In this document: positions 1 to 8,400 of the stretch, in pieces | How positions within the stretch are numbered: position 1 is the first letter of the stretch | How the letters are laid out: each line of letters starts with the position of its first letter | Source of the DNA: an uncultured Bacilli bacterium | Lineage (GTDB): Bacteria; Bacillota_I; Bacilli_A; RF39; UBA660 | Direction of reading: 5' to 3' | DNA length: 21,722 nt | NCBI GenBank assembly: GCA_947632685.1 | Contig: CANRQD010000010.1 | Coordinates: 1-21,722 of the forward strand | Position numbers and translations under genes: made by a program | Notes under the pieces: generated by a model | Database searches by the model: none | The model's input: only the letters and a program-made list of their open reading frames with translations | Told to the model about the DNA's origin: nothing

Positions 1-71
1 GGATTAGTTAAATGGTATAATAATGGTCTCCAAAACCACTGTTGGGAGTTCGATTCTCTCATCCCCTGCCA
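1..71 (+). tRNA. trnW: tRNA-Trp (anticodon CCA), 5' end cut by window edge
   Basis: The cloverleaf can be folded by hand. The acceptor 3' strand is 61-67, then discriminator G68 and encoded CCA 69-71. The T-arm has stem 44-48 with 56-60 and loop TTCGATT. The anticodon stem is 23-27 with 35-39 and the loop is CTCCAAA, giving anticodon CCA at 30-32 (Trp). The D-stem is 7-10 with 18-21. Only four of the seven acceptor 5' bases are inside the window, so about three bases are missing. The outermost anticodon-stem pair (A23, C39) is mismatched. CCA reads only UGG, which agrees with TGA serving as a stop here. Confidence 0.93.
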
Positions 72-82
72 TTTAATAATAT

Positions 83-118
83 CGATTTTTCTTAGTAAAA
101 AAGAAAAATCGTTTTTTT
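83..118 (+). terminator. Rho-independent terminator after tRNA-Trp
   Basis: A perfect 11-bp inverted repeat (CGATTTTTCTT at 83-93, AAGAAAAATCG at 101-111) with a 7-base loop is followed by a run of seven T at 112-118. It lies 11 bases past the tRNA CCA end. Confidence 0.9.
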
Positions 119-235
119 ATTTATATTTATGGCTGAATTAGCCTAGATATAGTTTATCATAAGATTAAATAATTTGTAAAAAAAAAGAAGCAACTAGATG
201 TAAACTATATAATATAGAATAATACATTTTATACT

Positions 236-940
236 TTAACTAAAATATATAGATTTAAGAATTTTATTAAATACTTCATCTGATATTAGATTTGTATAAT
301 CTTTTTTATTTGAATTTTTAAAAATACCAATAGAATAATATTCATCTGTATTTTTATCATATACACTAACATTATAATAATTATTACTAACATTTAATAT
401 GCCATTTAAATCACCTGATAAATAATAATTTTTAATTTTATTATCTAAAGGAGAATTTTTTACACATATTTCTGATAGATAGTTCATTTTAATATCATTA
501 CTAGATGTAAAAATATTTTTATTTTTTCTTTTTGTATAATAATATTGTATTAAATCTCGTTCAGAATTTATATTATTTTTTTTCATTAGTTTCTCATAAC
601 CAATTGTTTGTAACCTTTTATCATCTTCTTTTGTTTGCTCATAACATTTTATTCTTTTTGAAATAATAATTGCTGTCGTAAAATTGTTTTTTGTTTCATT
701 TTTTGGAATATATGTATAATCATCACTTTTTATAAACTCACTAGGAATATATATATTTAAATTAGATATCTTTGTATTTGCAAAACTTTTATCTATTGCC
801 ACCTTTTTATCTTTTATAGTTATTTTATTATAGTCTGTAGAATAATTATTTAAATCTCTATAATATAATAGTAAACCAACTTTAAATAAAACATATCCTA
901 ATATAATAAAAGTAAGAATAATAATAATTTTTTTCTTCAT
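236..940 (-). CDS. Unknown membrane-anchored extracytoplasmic protein (234 aa)
   Basis: I do not recognise a family. The protein starts with lysines and one strong hydrophobic segment (about residues 4-26), which fits an N-terminal signal anchor. A polar, Asn/Lys/Tyr-rich domain of about 200 residues follows and would lie outside the membrane. No lipobox cysteine is seen. The GAGGTGAT ribosome site lies directly before the ATG at 938-940 and overlaps the TGA stop of the gene upstream (945-947), so the two genes are probably translationally coupled. No enzyme motif is visible. A surface or stress-sensing role would be a guess. Confidence 0.7.
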   Translation of the reverse strand: MKKKIIIILTFIILGYVLFKVGLLLYYRDLNNYSTDYNKITIKDKKVAIDKSFANTKISNLNIYIPSEFIKSDDYTYIPKNETKNNFTTAIIISKRIKCYEQTKEDDKRLQTIGYEKLMKKNNINSERDLIQYYYTKRKNKNIFTSSNDIKMNYLSEICVKNSPLDNKIKNYYLSGDLNGILNVSNNYYNVSVYDKNTDEYYSIGIFKNSNKKDYTNLISDEVFNKILKSIYFS

Positions 941-944
941 AAAA

Positions 945-1286
945 TCACCTCAAAACATAAATAACAAAAAATACTAATAATGGTTGTAGTAATATATTTA
1001 AAATACAAATTATCTTGTACTTTTTTATTTTATAACGGAATCCATGAATTAAATATAAAATTGTAATAAGAATACTAAATATAGTTTCACATATTAAAAA
1101 TATAAAATAATAATCAAAAGACATGATACTTCGTGCAATAACACACTCTCCTGTAGTATTTAAAGGTAAATAACAAATATTACATGATGCTAAGAACATT
1201 GTTAAGCTTAAAAAAATTGTAACCACAAAACAAAAGTATAGAAAGTAATCATAAAATTTATTTTTTTCTTTATTTTTTATTTTCAT
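945..1286 (-). CDS. Unknown small integral membrane protein (113 aa)
   Basis: The family is not recognised. Three hydrophobic segments are visible (about residues 13-34, 57-79 and 90-112), separated by short loops. The first loop carries several cysteines (C35, C38, C49) and a glycine/threonine stretch. The ATG at 1284-1286 has a GGTGAT ribosome site just upstream. The gene is the first of a two-gene unit, and its TGA stop overlaps the ribosome site of the gene at 236-940. The pair may make a small membrane complex, but nothing in the sequence names its function. Confidence 0.68.
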   Translation of the reverse strand: MKIKNKEKNKFYDYFLYFCFVVTIFLSLTMFLASCNICYLPLNTTGECVIARSIMSFDYYFIFLICETIFSILITILYLIHGFRYKIKKYKIICILNILLQPLLVFFVIYVLR

Positions 1287-1397
1287 ATAATCACCTTTAT
1301 TAATTTTTACACTTATTATTATCTTAATAAGAGTTTAGCATAAGACTAAATATTTTACAAAAATATATTACAATTACATGTAATAAGGCAAATTTAT

Positions 1398-1426
1398 TTG
1401 ACAAAATTTAACTTTTATGATATAAT
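1398..1426 (+). promoter_or_regulatory. Sigma-A type promoter of the YfiH-like gene
   Basis: A consensus -35 TTGACA (1398-1403), a 17-base spacer and a consensus -10 TATAAT (1421-1426) precede the gene at 1463. The AGGGAGG ribosome site is at 1446-1452. This is one of the best-matching promoters in the window, suggesting strong constitutive expression. Confidence 0.9.
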
Positions 1427-1462
1427 ATGTGCACATTATTTGATTAGGGAGGTTAGAAAATA

Positions 1463-2233
1463 ATGGTTAAAAATTTAATGTTAGGTAATGCGTCTTTAAT
1501 AGAGACAGGAATGCTTTATGGTAATATGAATACTGCAAAAGCATTTTATCCAGAAGATTATACACCAGAGCAAAGAAAAGGAGCATTTATGAATGCTCGT
1601 ATGAAATTAGGAAGAGATTATGGATTTGATGGTCATAAATTCTTTATGGCAGATCAACAAGATAAAAGAGGTACATGGTTTGAAATTGATAACGATTATG
1701 TAGAAGCTAATCCAAATGGATGGAGTGATATTAGACAAGATATATTAGTAATAACTGATAAAACACCTGGTGTTGTTATTGGTCATCCAGTTGCTGATTG
1801 TCCTGTTGTTATGGCTTGTGATAAGAAAAACAATATTGTTGCAATTGGTCACTGTAGTGCTGAATTGGTAGATAAAAAAATGCCTATGTTAGTAGCTGAT
1901 GCATTATATAATTCTTACAGAACAAAGGATAAAGATATAGCTGTTTATGTATCTGCTTGTGCAGGAGATAGTTGGACTTATGATAAATATCCTGCTTGGG
2001 CTAAAGATAATAAAATTTGGGAAGAAGCAATTAAAGAAGATGAAAATGGTATCTTCCATATAGATTTAAAAGGTGCAGTATTAAAACAATTAAAAGAAAG
2101 AAATATTGAAGACATCACAATATCTCCAGTAGATACAATTACAGATCCTAATTATTATTCAAATAGCGCAGCATTTAATGGCGTTCAATATAAAAAAGGT
2201 CGTAATTTTGCAGGAACATTTTTTAAGAAATAA
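1463..2233 (+). CDS. Divergent YfiH/PgeF-family (Cu-oxidase_4, DUF152) protein
   Basis: Family members (PgeF/YfiH) are cytosolic zinc enzymes reported to cleave or deaminate purine nucleosides and formerly called polyphenol oxidases. The diagnostic skeleton is present in order: 'HPVADCPVVM' (108-117, C113 of the ADC motif), 'IGHCSAE' (H130, where relatives have HAGWRG), 'SACAGDSWTYD' (164-174), 'DPNYYSNS' and the terminal 'GRNFAGTFF'. The length of 256 aa is normal. It is divergent: the usual first zinc ligand, the His of a QVH motif, is not seen where expected (the segment reads 'FMADQQDKRG', 61-70), and the GWRG part of the second motif is replaced. The fold assignment is fairly secure; retention of the family activity is uncertain. 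It has its own strong promoter and terminator. Confidence 0.75.
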   Translation: MVKNLMLGNASLIETGMLYGNMNTAKAFYPEDYTPEQRKGAFMNARMKLGRDYGFDGHKFFMADQQDKRGTWFEIDNDYVEANPNGWSDIRQDILVITDKTPGVVIGHPVADCPVVMACDKKNNIVAIGHCSAELVDKKMPMLVADALYNSYRTKDKDIAVYVSACAGDSWTYDKYPAWAKDNKIWEEAIKEDENGIFHIDLKGAVLKQLKERNIEDITISPVDTITDPNYYSNSAAFNGVQYKKGRNFAGTFFKK

Positions 2234-2252
2234 AATCTAAATAATAAACATA

Positions 2253-2287
2253 AATACTTGGTAATAAATTTACTAAGTATTTTTTTT
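2253..2287 (+). terminator. Rho-independent terminator after the YfiH-like gene
   Basis: A 12-bp stem (AATACTTGGTAA at 2253-2264 with TTACTAAGTATT at 2270-2281, one G-T pair) and a 5-base loop are followed by a T-run to 2287. Confidence 0.85.
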
Positions 2288-2318
2288 ATAATAAATTTAA
2301 TTTTTACAAATAATTTAT

Positions 2319-2347
2319 TTGCTTTTTTTATAACGTTATATTATAAT
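2319..2347 (+). promoter_or_regulatory. Probable promoter of the DUF4874/DUF4832 gene
   Basis: TTGCTT (2319-2324), a 17-base spacer and TATAAT (2342-2347) would give a leader of about 60 bases before the ATG at 2417. The ribosome site is ATGGAGG at 2405-2411. Confidence 0.6.
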
Positions 2348-2416
2348 ATTCAACAATTTATATGCAATTATTAATATAAAAAATTAGTGCATTATACTAG
2401 CAATATGGAGGTTATT

Positions 2417-4075
2417 ATGAAAAAAGAAATATATACATTTATTAAAACTATTTTTATATTATTTTTATTCATTACAAATATACCTCTAGTTTATGCAGAT
2501 CAGTCATTAGAAAATATTGATTATACTGAATCTTTAGAATCGTTTAATAATCCTGAAAGAGGTTTTTATAAAACACTAGGTTATACTTTTAAACCAACTG
2601 GTAATAAAACTCCAAGCGCCTATTCATTAGGAGGTAATTTAATTCATTTACGCTTAAATTTAGGACAATTTTCTAAAGCTGTTAATAAAGAAAAAGATTT
2701 AGAATTAACTGAAGATATGCTAAAAACATTTGATACTATGTTAAAAACAATTAAAAGTAATGGTGGTACTGCTATTATAAGATTTGCTTATGATAACTTT
2801 AATGGTATTAAAAACCTTGAGCCTTCACTTAATATGATACTTCGTCATATCGAACAATTAAGTCCTGTTTTTTATGAAAATAAAGATGTTATTTCTTACA
2901 TTGAATTAGGCTTTTTTGGTCCATGGGGTGAAATGCATTCAAGTAGTATTTGTAATTATGATAATGTTAATCTAGCAATTGATAAAATGCTAAAAAGTGC
3001 ACCTAAGGAAATTACAATTGGAGTAAGACAACCTAATTATTATGCTAAATGGAAAGGGATTGATAGAGCTAATCTAGATTCTGATATTACAAAAAAAGGA
3101 ACAGATGATTATCGTATTGGTTTATTTAATGATGGATACTTAGGAAGTGAAAGTGATTTAGGAACTTTTGCAAATAGAGAAATTGAAACTGCTTGGCTTT
3201 TTAATCAAGCAAGACATACTTTCTATGGAGGAGAGGTTGTTAAATCTTTTGGAAAAAAGGATTTTAATACTACAGAATATATATCAAAAGAAGGATTTAT
3301 TACTCATACAACATATTTAAACTCTGAATGGAATCAAGAGGTTATTAATAATTGGAAAAATGAAATATATAATGGAGAAGATACATTGTATAAAGGAGAA
3401 TCAGGATATAATTATATAAATAATCATTTAGGATATAGATTTGTTATACGTGAATCATCTATTAAAGATACTCCCAAAAATAAAGATTTAGAAATGAATT
3501 TAAAAATAGAAAATGTTGGTTTTGCTAACTTAATTAATAAAAAAACAGTTAGTATCTTACTTGAAAATGATGATTATATCTATGAAATAAAAACTAATAT
3601 TGATGCAACAACTTGGAATTCAAATGAGATTACAAAACTTAACTTAAAAATTAATCTTCCATCTGATATATCTCTAGGAGAATATAAAGTTTATCTTAGA
3701 TTATCAAAATATGGTGATTTAACTACTGATAATAACTATCAAGCTATACGTTTCGCTAATAAAGATATATGGAATCAAACACTTGGTGCTAATTATATTG
3801 GTAATGTGTTAATTAATAAAGAAGAAGAAATAAATACAAATACAACTACAAATCAAGATAACATCCAACAGAATTACACAAATTTAGATAACAATATTAA
3901 TAATAATTATAATAATGATAATGACAATAACAAAGATAAAATTAAAATAGAAAAGGTTAATGTCCCAGATACTTCAGCTGATGCACCAATGTATCAATAT
4001 GTTATAGGCATAATTATATTTTCATTAGGTATAGCTTTAATGGATTCAGCTATTAGACAAGCTAGATACAATTAG
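2417..4075 (+). CDS. Secreted DUF4874/DUF4832 protein with C-terminal anchor (552 aa)
   Basis: The start is the ATG at 2417, five bases after a GGAGG site; an in-frame ATG at 2387 lacks one. A Sec signal peptide (about 1-27, cleavage after VYA) leads into a DUF4874-like segment with the hallmark 'NPERGFY' (45-51). A DUF4832-like region follows with 'ELGFFGPWGEMHSS' (163-176). These families look like TIM-barrel glycoside hydrolases, but no activity is established to my knowledge. A beta-rich domain follows (about 350-465), then an Asn/Thr/Asp-rich linker (about 470-510). The end is 'VPDTSADAP', a hydrophobic segment and a short tail with two arginines, like a cell-wall sorting signal but without a proper LPxTG. 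It probably acts on or binds surface or external polysaccharide. Confidence 0.82.
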   Translation: MKKEIYTFIKTIFILFLFITNIPLVYADQSLENIDYTESLESFNNPERGFYKTLGYTFKPTGNKTPSAYSLGGNLIHLRLNLGQFSKAVNKEKDLELTEDMLKTFDTMLKTIKSNGGTAIIRFAYDNFNGIKNLEPSLNMILRHIEQLSPVFYENKDVISYIELGFFGPWGEMHSSSICNYDNVNLAIDKMLKSAPKEITIGVRQPNYYAKWKGIDRANLDSDITKKGTDDYRIGLFNDGYLGSESDLGTFANREIETAWLFNQARHTFYGGEVVKSFGKKDFNTTEYISKEGFITHTTYLNSEWNQEVINNWKNEIYNGEDTLYKGESGYNYINNHLGYRFVIRESSIKDTPKNKDLEMNLKIENVGFANLINKKTVSILLENDDYIYEIKTNIDATTWNSNEITKLNLKINLPSDISLGEYKVYLRLSKYGDLTTDNNYQAIRFANKDIWNQTLGANYIGNVLINKEEEINTNTTTNQDNIQQNYTNLDNNINNNYNNDNDNNKDKIKIEKVNVPDTSADAPMYQYVIGIIIFSLGIALMDSAIRQARYN

Positions 4076-4102
4076 TTAATAAATAAACTTTTAATATAAA
4101 AT

Positions 4103-4133
4103 AAAACGTTAGATTACAATTTCTAACGTTTTT
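4103..4133. terminator. Bidirectional terminator between convergent genes
   Basis: A perfect 11-bp inverted repeat (AAAACGTTAGA at 4103-4113, TCTAACGTTTT at 4122-4132) sits between the + gene ending at 4075 and the - gene ending at 4144. It has T-rich sequence on the + side and A-rich sequence on the other, so it can serve both strands. Confidence 0.75.
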
Positions 4134-4143
4134 ATATAATACT

Positions 4144-4521
4144 TTATACATAATATGGATTTGGTTTAAATAATAATGAAATAAAATCAACTATAACACC
4201 TACAAAGAATAGGCCGCCTGTAAATAAATATAATATGCCTAAACCTATTTTTTCTTCATAAAATTTATGTGCTCCGAAAAATCCTAAAAAGATACATAAA
4301 CATAAAGCTACCCATTTATTCTTTTCATGTTGACCATGCATACTACTATTATTATTTACATTTGTATTTGTATTTGTGTTTGTGTTATTAATTATAATTT
4401 GTTGATTATCATTATTCTTTTTTATTTCTTCAACTTGTCTCCCACATTTTACACAAATAACAGCATCTTCAGGAATTTTTTCACCACAATGTTTACAAAA
4501 TTTTGTTTTTTCGTTATCCAT
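4144..4521 (-). CDS. Zinc-ribbon and TM2-domain membrane protein
   Basis: The N-terminus is a zinc ribbon with two CxxC knuckles (C9/C12 and C23/C26, 'FCKHCGEKIP...CVKCGRQ'). An Asn/Thr-rich linker (about 35-60) follows, then a TM2 domain: a hydrophobic segment, the short turn 'GFFGAHKFYEEK' with the typical G-x-H-x-F-Y signature, and a second hydrophobic segment ending in 'VDFISLLF'. TM2 proteins are small two-pass membrane proteins of poorly defined function. A GGAG ribosome site lies seven bases before the ATG. The gene starts 39 bases after the stop of the FxLYD gene and is probably in the same operon, controlled from the divergent promoter region near 5000. Confidence 0.85.
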   Translation of the reverse strand: MDNEKTKFCKHCGEKIPEDAVICVKCGRQVEEIKKNNDNQQIIINNTNTNTNTNVNNNSSMHGQHEKNKWVALCLCIFLGFFGAHKFYEEKIGLGILYLFTGGLFFVGVIVDFISLLFKPNPYYV

Positions 4522-4560
4522 TTTTTCTCCTTATACAAATATAATAAAAGTATTTAATCA

Positions 4561-4977
4561 TCAATATTTAGTTATTTCTTTTAATTTATAACTTGCTATT
4601 TTATCAGCATCACTTGTGCAAATGGCTTTAAATTTCCATCTACCATTAGCTTCTAAACCACTATTATTATCTAAACATGTACCTAATGTATTACCTTCTG
4701 AATCATATGAAATAAATTCTACTTGAACATAAGAAAATTCTTTATCAGTAGTATTTTTTATATAGCCTTCAATATAATATGCCATTCCATATTCATCAGG
4801 TGCACCAGTATGACCATCTTCTAATACTAGAGGTTCTTGTTTAGTGACCGTATTAGTCTTTTTTGAAGTTTGACTATTATTTGAATTAGAATTTCCATCT
4901 GAAATACTTCCTACAACTACAATTACAATGATTACAATGACTACTATGGCCCATTTAGGCATTTTTTTATTTTTCAT
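4561..4977 (-). CDS. Membrane-anchored FxLYD-domain protein (138 aa)
   Basis: The chosen start is the ATG at 4975-4977, because an excellent AGGAGGG site lies six bases upstream; the frame stays open further upstream but that part covers the promoter. The protein has one N-terminal hydrophobic anchor (about 8-24), an Asn/Ser/Thr-rich linker, and an extracytoplasmic domain with the FxLYD pattern: 'IEGYIKNTTDKEFSYVQVEF' and then 'YDSEGNTLGTCLDNNSGLEA'. FxLYD domains are small beta sandwiches common on Gram-positive surface proteins and usually lack a known activity. The gene is divergent from the XRE regulator and upstream of the TM2 gene, suggesting a small regulated envelope operon. Confidence 0.8.
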   Translation of the reverse strand: MKNKKMPKWAIVVIVIIVIVVVGSISDGNSNSNNSQTSKKTNTVTKQEPLVLEDGHTGAPDEYGMAYYIEGYIKNTTDKEFSYVQVEFISYDSEGNTLGTCLDNNSGLEANGRWKFKAICTSDADKIASYKLKEITKY

Positions 4978-4998
4978 AATATTCCCTCCTTTAATTGA

Positions 4999-5027
4999 AT
5001 TGTACCACAAAAAAATCTTGCAGTAAA
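4999..5027 (-). promoter_or_regulatory. Promoter of the FxLYD/TM2 operon
   Basis: On the minus strand, -35 TTTACT (5027-5022) and -10 TACAAT (5004-4999) are separated by exactly 17 bases, ending 21 bases before the start codon. The -35 lies inside a 12-bp sequence that is repeated 27 bases away, so a repressor bound there would block it. Confidence 0.6.
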
Positions 5028-5056
5028 TAGTTCCTGTGAATATTTTGCAGTAAATA
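5018..5056 (+). repeat. Direct repeat TTGCAGTAAATA x2 between divergent genes (possible operator)
   Basis: TTGCAGTAAATA occurs at 5018-5029 and again at 5045-5056, 27 bases apart start to start. Copy 1 covers the -35 of the minus-strand promoter. Copy 1 also supplies TTGCAG, 17 bases before TATTTT (5041-5046), a possible -10 for the XRE gene. The arrangement fits binding by the adjacent XRE regulator, which is inference. Confidence 0.55.
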
Positions 5057-5086
5057 ATATCATACCTATTAATAGAGGTGAATATT

Positions 5087-5368
5087 ATGAAGATAAAATT
5101 TAATAATCTAAGAGACTTACTTATATTCAATATAAAATATTATAGATATTTGAATAATTATTCACAAGAAAAACTTGCTGAATTAAGTAAACTAAGTCCT
5201 AGATATATAACAGATGTCGAAAGAGGTATGCATTGTCCAACTATACCAAAATTAGAAAATATTGCTAAAGCATTAAATATTGAACCTTATCAGTTATTTA
5301 TAAATAATGATAGAAATAAACATATAATAGAAAAGATGAAACAAGCAAGACAATATAATCAAAAATGA
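5087..5368 (+). CDS. XRE-family HTH transcriptional regulator (93 aa)
   Basis: A single Cro/C1-type helix-turn-helix fills most of the protein: 'YSQEKLAELSKLSPRYITDV' followed by 'ERGMHCPTIPKLENIAKALN', the classic pattern of helices 2-5, then a short charged C-terminus. No sensor or dimerisation domain is visible. The start is the ATG at 5087, six bases after AGAGGTG; a GTG at 5078 is inside that ribosome site and is unlikely. The gene is divergent from the FxLYD/TM2 operon with about 110 bases between start codons, which contain two copies of a 12-bp repeat. It probably regulates itself and that operon. Confidence 0.88.
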   Translation: MKIKFNNLRDLLIFNIKYYRYLNNYSQEKLAELSKLSPRYITDVERGMHCPTIPKLENIAKALNIEPYQLFINNDRNKHIIEKMKQARQYNQK

Positions 5369-5460
5369 TATTACAATAATATTGACAAAAAAATAATAAT
5401 GAAAAATTAAAAATAAATATTGTTAAAAAGCATTTAAAAGATACACAATATAAACCAAAC

Positions 5461-5484
5461 AAAAAGTAGCATCATTGCTACTTT
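5461..5484 (-). terminator. Terminator of the MMPL transporter gene
   Basis: A 9-bp stem (AAAGTAGCA at 5463-5471, TGCTACTTT at 5476-5484) with a 4-base loop starts three bases after the minus-strand stop codon. On that strand it is followed by T-rich sequence. Confidence 0.8.
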
Positions 5485-5486
5485 CT

Positions 5487-8400
5487 TTATTGTAATTTCT
5501 TTTTAATAATAATTTTATCAAACGTTACAAGTATTGCAGGTAATAATAGTAATATTAATAAAGCTGAACAAATTGTTCCTTTTGATAATGTAATACATAT
5601 TTTAGAAGTAATATTTGATGAGAAATAACCAACTATTAAGGTAACTATTATTAAGATAGAGGAGCTAGTAGAAATAGTATGCATTGATCCATTATAAGCA
5701 TTAATTACTGATTTTTTCTTATCATTTTTCTTTCTTGATTCTAAATAATATGAAGTATATACAATAGCATAATCAATAGTAGCGCCCATTAGTATACTTT
5801 GAACTATTAATAAAGCTATAAAATATACTGGTTCCTTAGACATTGATAATATTCCCATAGTTAAGAATACTGCACATTGTATAACTAATACTAAAATTAA
5901 TGGTATTAAAAATGACTTAAATGTAACTGCAACTACAATAAATATAAATATCATTGTCAAAAGTGTAATTAAATTCATTTCATTATCAAATGACTCATTC
6001 ATATCATAAGCCATAGGAGTATCTCCTATAACGTAAATATCATCACCAATACCTAATAAATCATCTCTTAATTTCTTTACAAAATTTAAAGATTCTTTAT
6101 TTTCTAACTTAAATGATGTATTTAATACTACTCTAGAATAACTATTACTTGTAAGTAATTTTTTAGCATCTTTAACAGTTTTCTTAGCGGTTATTATATT
6201 TTCTTTAGTATCTTTATCAATATAATCTTTAAATAAATCACTATTTATTATATCTTTATTTAAATAATTAATAAACTCTTCTACTGTTAATTTATAATTA
6301 TTATTATAGTTATTAATACTACCATAATAAATATAAACAAGTTCAAATAAATTCTTATCTAAATCATTACTTATTTTAGATAAATTATTATAAATATCTT
6401 TATAAGTAAATTTTTTATTATTAATTGAATCATTCATTATATTAGAAAGTGTATTTAATTTATTTACTTTATCTATATCAATATTACTATTATATGAAGG
6501 ATCATTTACTATATTAGTTAACATATAATTTACAAAATTATTTAAACTCATATTTTTATTATAATTATTAACTTTAACATCATATAGTGAATATAATAAT
6601 TTTAATTTACTTTGATCAATATTTAATAGGTTTGACATTTCATTAATAGAATATACTCTATTATTTATAGCACCATCCATAACTTGATTAACCATAGTTA
6701 ATGTATTTATTTTAGTATTATCTAAAGCTATTTTTGGATTATCTTTATTTTCTAATAAGAATTTAGTAAAATCTACAGGACTAATTTTATATTCTACACC
6801 ATTTGCATAAGAAATTAAATTATATAACTGGTTTATCATATTCTTATCTATACCAAGTAAAGAACTAATATCATCTTTTGAATATAATACTTTATTTTCA
6901 CTAGTAGTATCATCTATTATAAGTTTTAACAATGATAAATTATTTTTTGTATCTTCATCTAAAGAAGAACCAGCCTTTTCTAGAGTTAATGCTATAAATT
7001 GACTAGGTGTCATAGCATAACTTTCATTTAATCCAGCTAATGCGTATATAGTATTTACTATATTAGGATTTATATTTTGAAAATACATATTCAAACCATT
7101 TTTATCTAACATTTGACCATTAATATTATTTTCATTTTTTGCTATAGTAATTAAATTAGTCAACTTACTTACATCAACATCATTTAGATAATCTGTATTA
7201 GTCTTTATATTATAAGTATTAATAATAAAATCTGATATAGACATCGTACTATCATTATCTTTATTCAAATTATAAAGTAATAATAGACTATCTACTGACT
7301 CTTTATCAAGATTAAAAAGATTAGCAATAGAAGTAGAATCAAGTTCACTTTGAATATAATTTTTATTAGTAAAATTAGATAATTGTTTTACTAAGTTTAT
7401 TTGTTCTGCAGTAAATGATTTTTTATAAGTATCATCTGTTAATACACTATTATTTATAAAATATTGAAAGCTATTTAAATCTATTTTTATATTAACATCT
7501 TCTGTATGATTTAATGTATAAATATTATTAACCATACTAGGATCAATACTTAATATATTAGAAATATCTGTACTTGTTCTTTCTTTATTAATTAAATCTA
7601 CATTAGTAAAGTTCTTTAATGTTTCTATATTATTTTTCATATCATTATCTATTTCTTTACTTAAAGAATCATTTGTATAAATATCTTCTTGTATAAAATT
7701 AATAAATTCATTATATGATAATTTTATATTATTATCTTTATTATAGTAATTATAATATACTATTCTTAATAAATAATCTTCTATATTAGTATTGCTATCT
7801 AAATCACTTAATCTAGTTTTTAAATCACTATAAGTTAAATCTTCTCCAATAGTATTACCATAACATAATACTTCATCTATTTTATTATTTTTTAAGTTTC
7901 TGCAGTAGTTAGCTATTTCTTTTTCATATTTATTATTATAGATTATTGCTATTTGATTATTTTCTTTAAAATGTTTTTGAACATCATCATCTTCACTACC
8001 TGTATATGTTATACCTAATGTTCCTTTTAATAAGAAAGCTACTACAAATACTACTATAAATAATCCTGTAAGAACATATCTTAATTTATAAGAAAATTTA
8101 CCTAAAAAATCCATTTTAAAATGTATAGTATTCTTTTTCGTTTTCTTGATTAAGTTATCACATAAAATTAATTCAGCTGGTAAACATAGGAATATACTTA
8201 TTAAACTTAATAAAACTCCTTTTGCTAAAACGAAACCTAAATCTTTACCTATTGTAAAACTCATAAATACTAATGCAAGTAGTCCTACAATTGTTGTAAC
8301 TGAACTACTAGATATAGATTTAAAAGAATGATATAAGGCTTTTTTCATAGCTTCTTCTTTATCATCAGTTTTTTCTCTTTCTTGACTATATCTATTTATT

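Noticed and set aside
4327..4557. Plus-strand ORF of 76 codons
   Set aside because: It is antisense to the zinc-ribbon/TM2 gene, whose motifs are clear; its hydrophobic look comes from the Asn/Thr-rich linker codons.
5018..5056. CRISPR-like repeat
   Set aside because: There are only two 12-bp copies, with no spacer array or cas genes.
4978..5130. N-terminal extension of the FxLYD protein
   Set aside because: The extension crosses the promoter and direct repeats; the downstream ATG has a near-perfect ribosome site and a proper N-terminal anchor.
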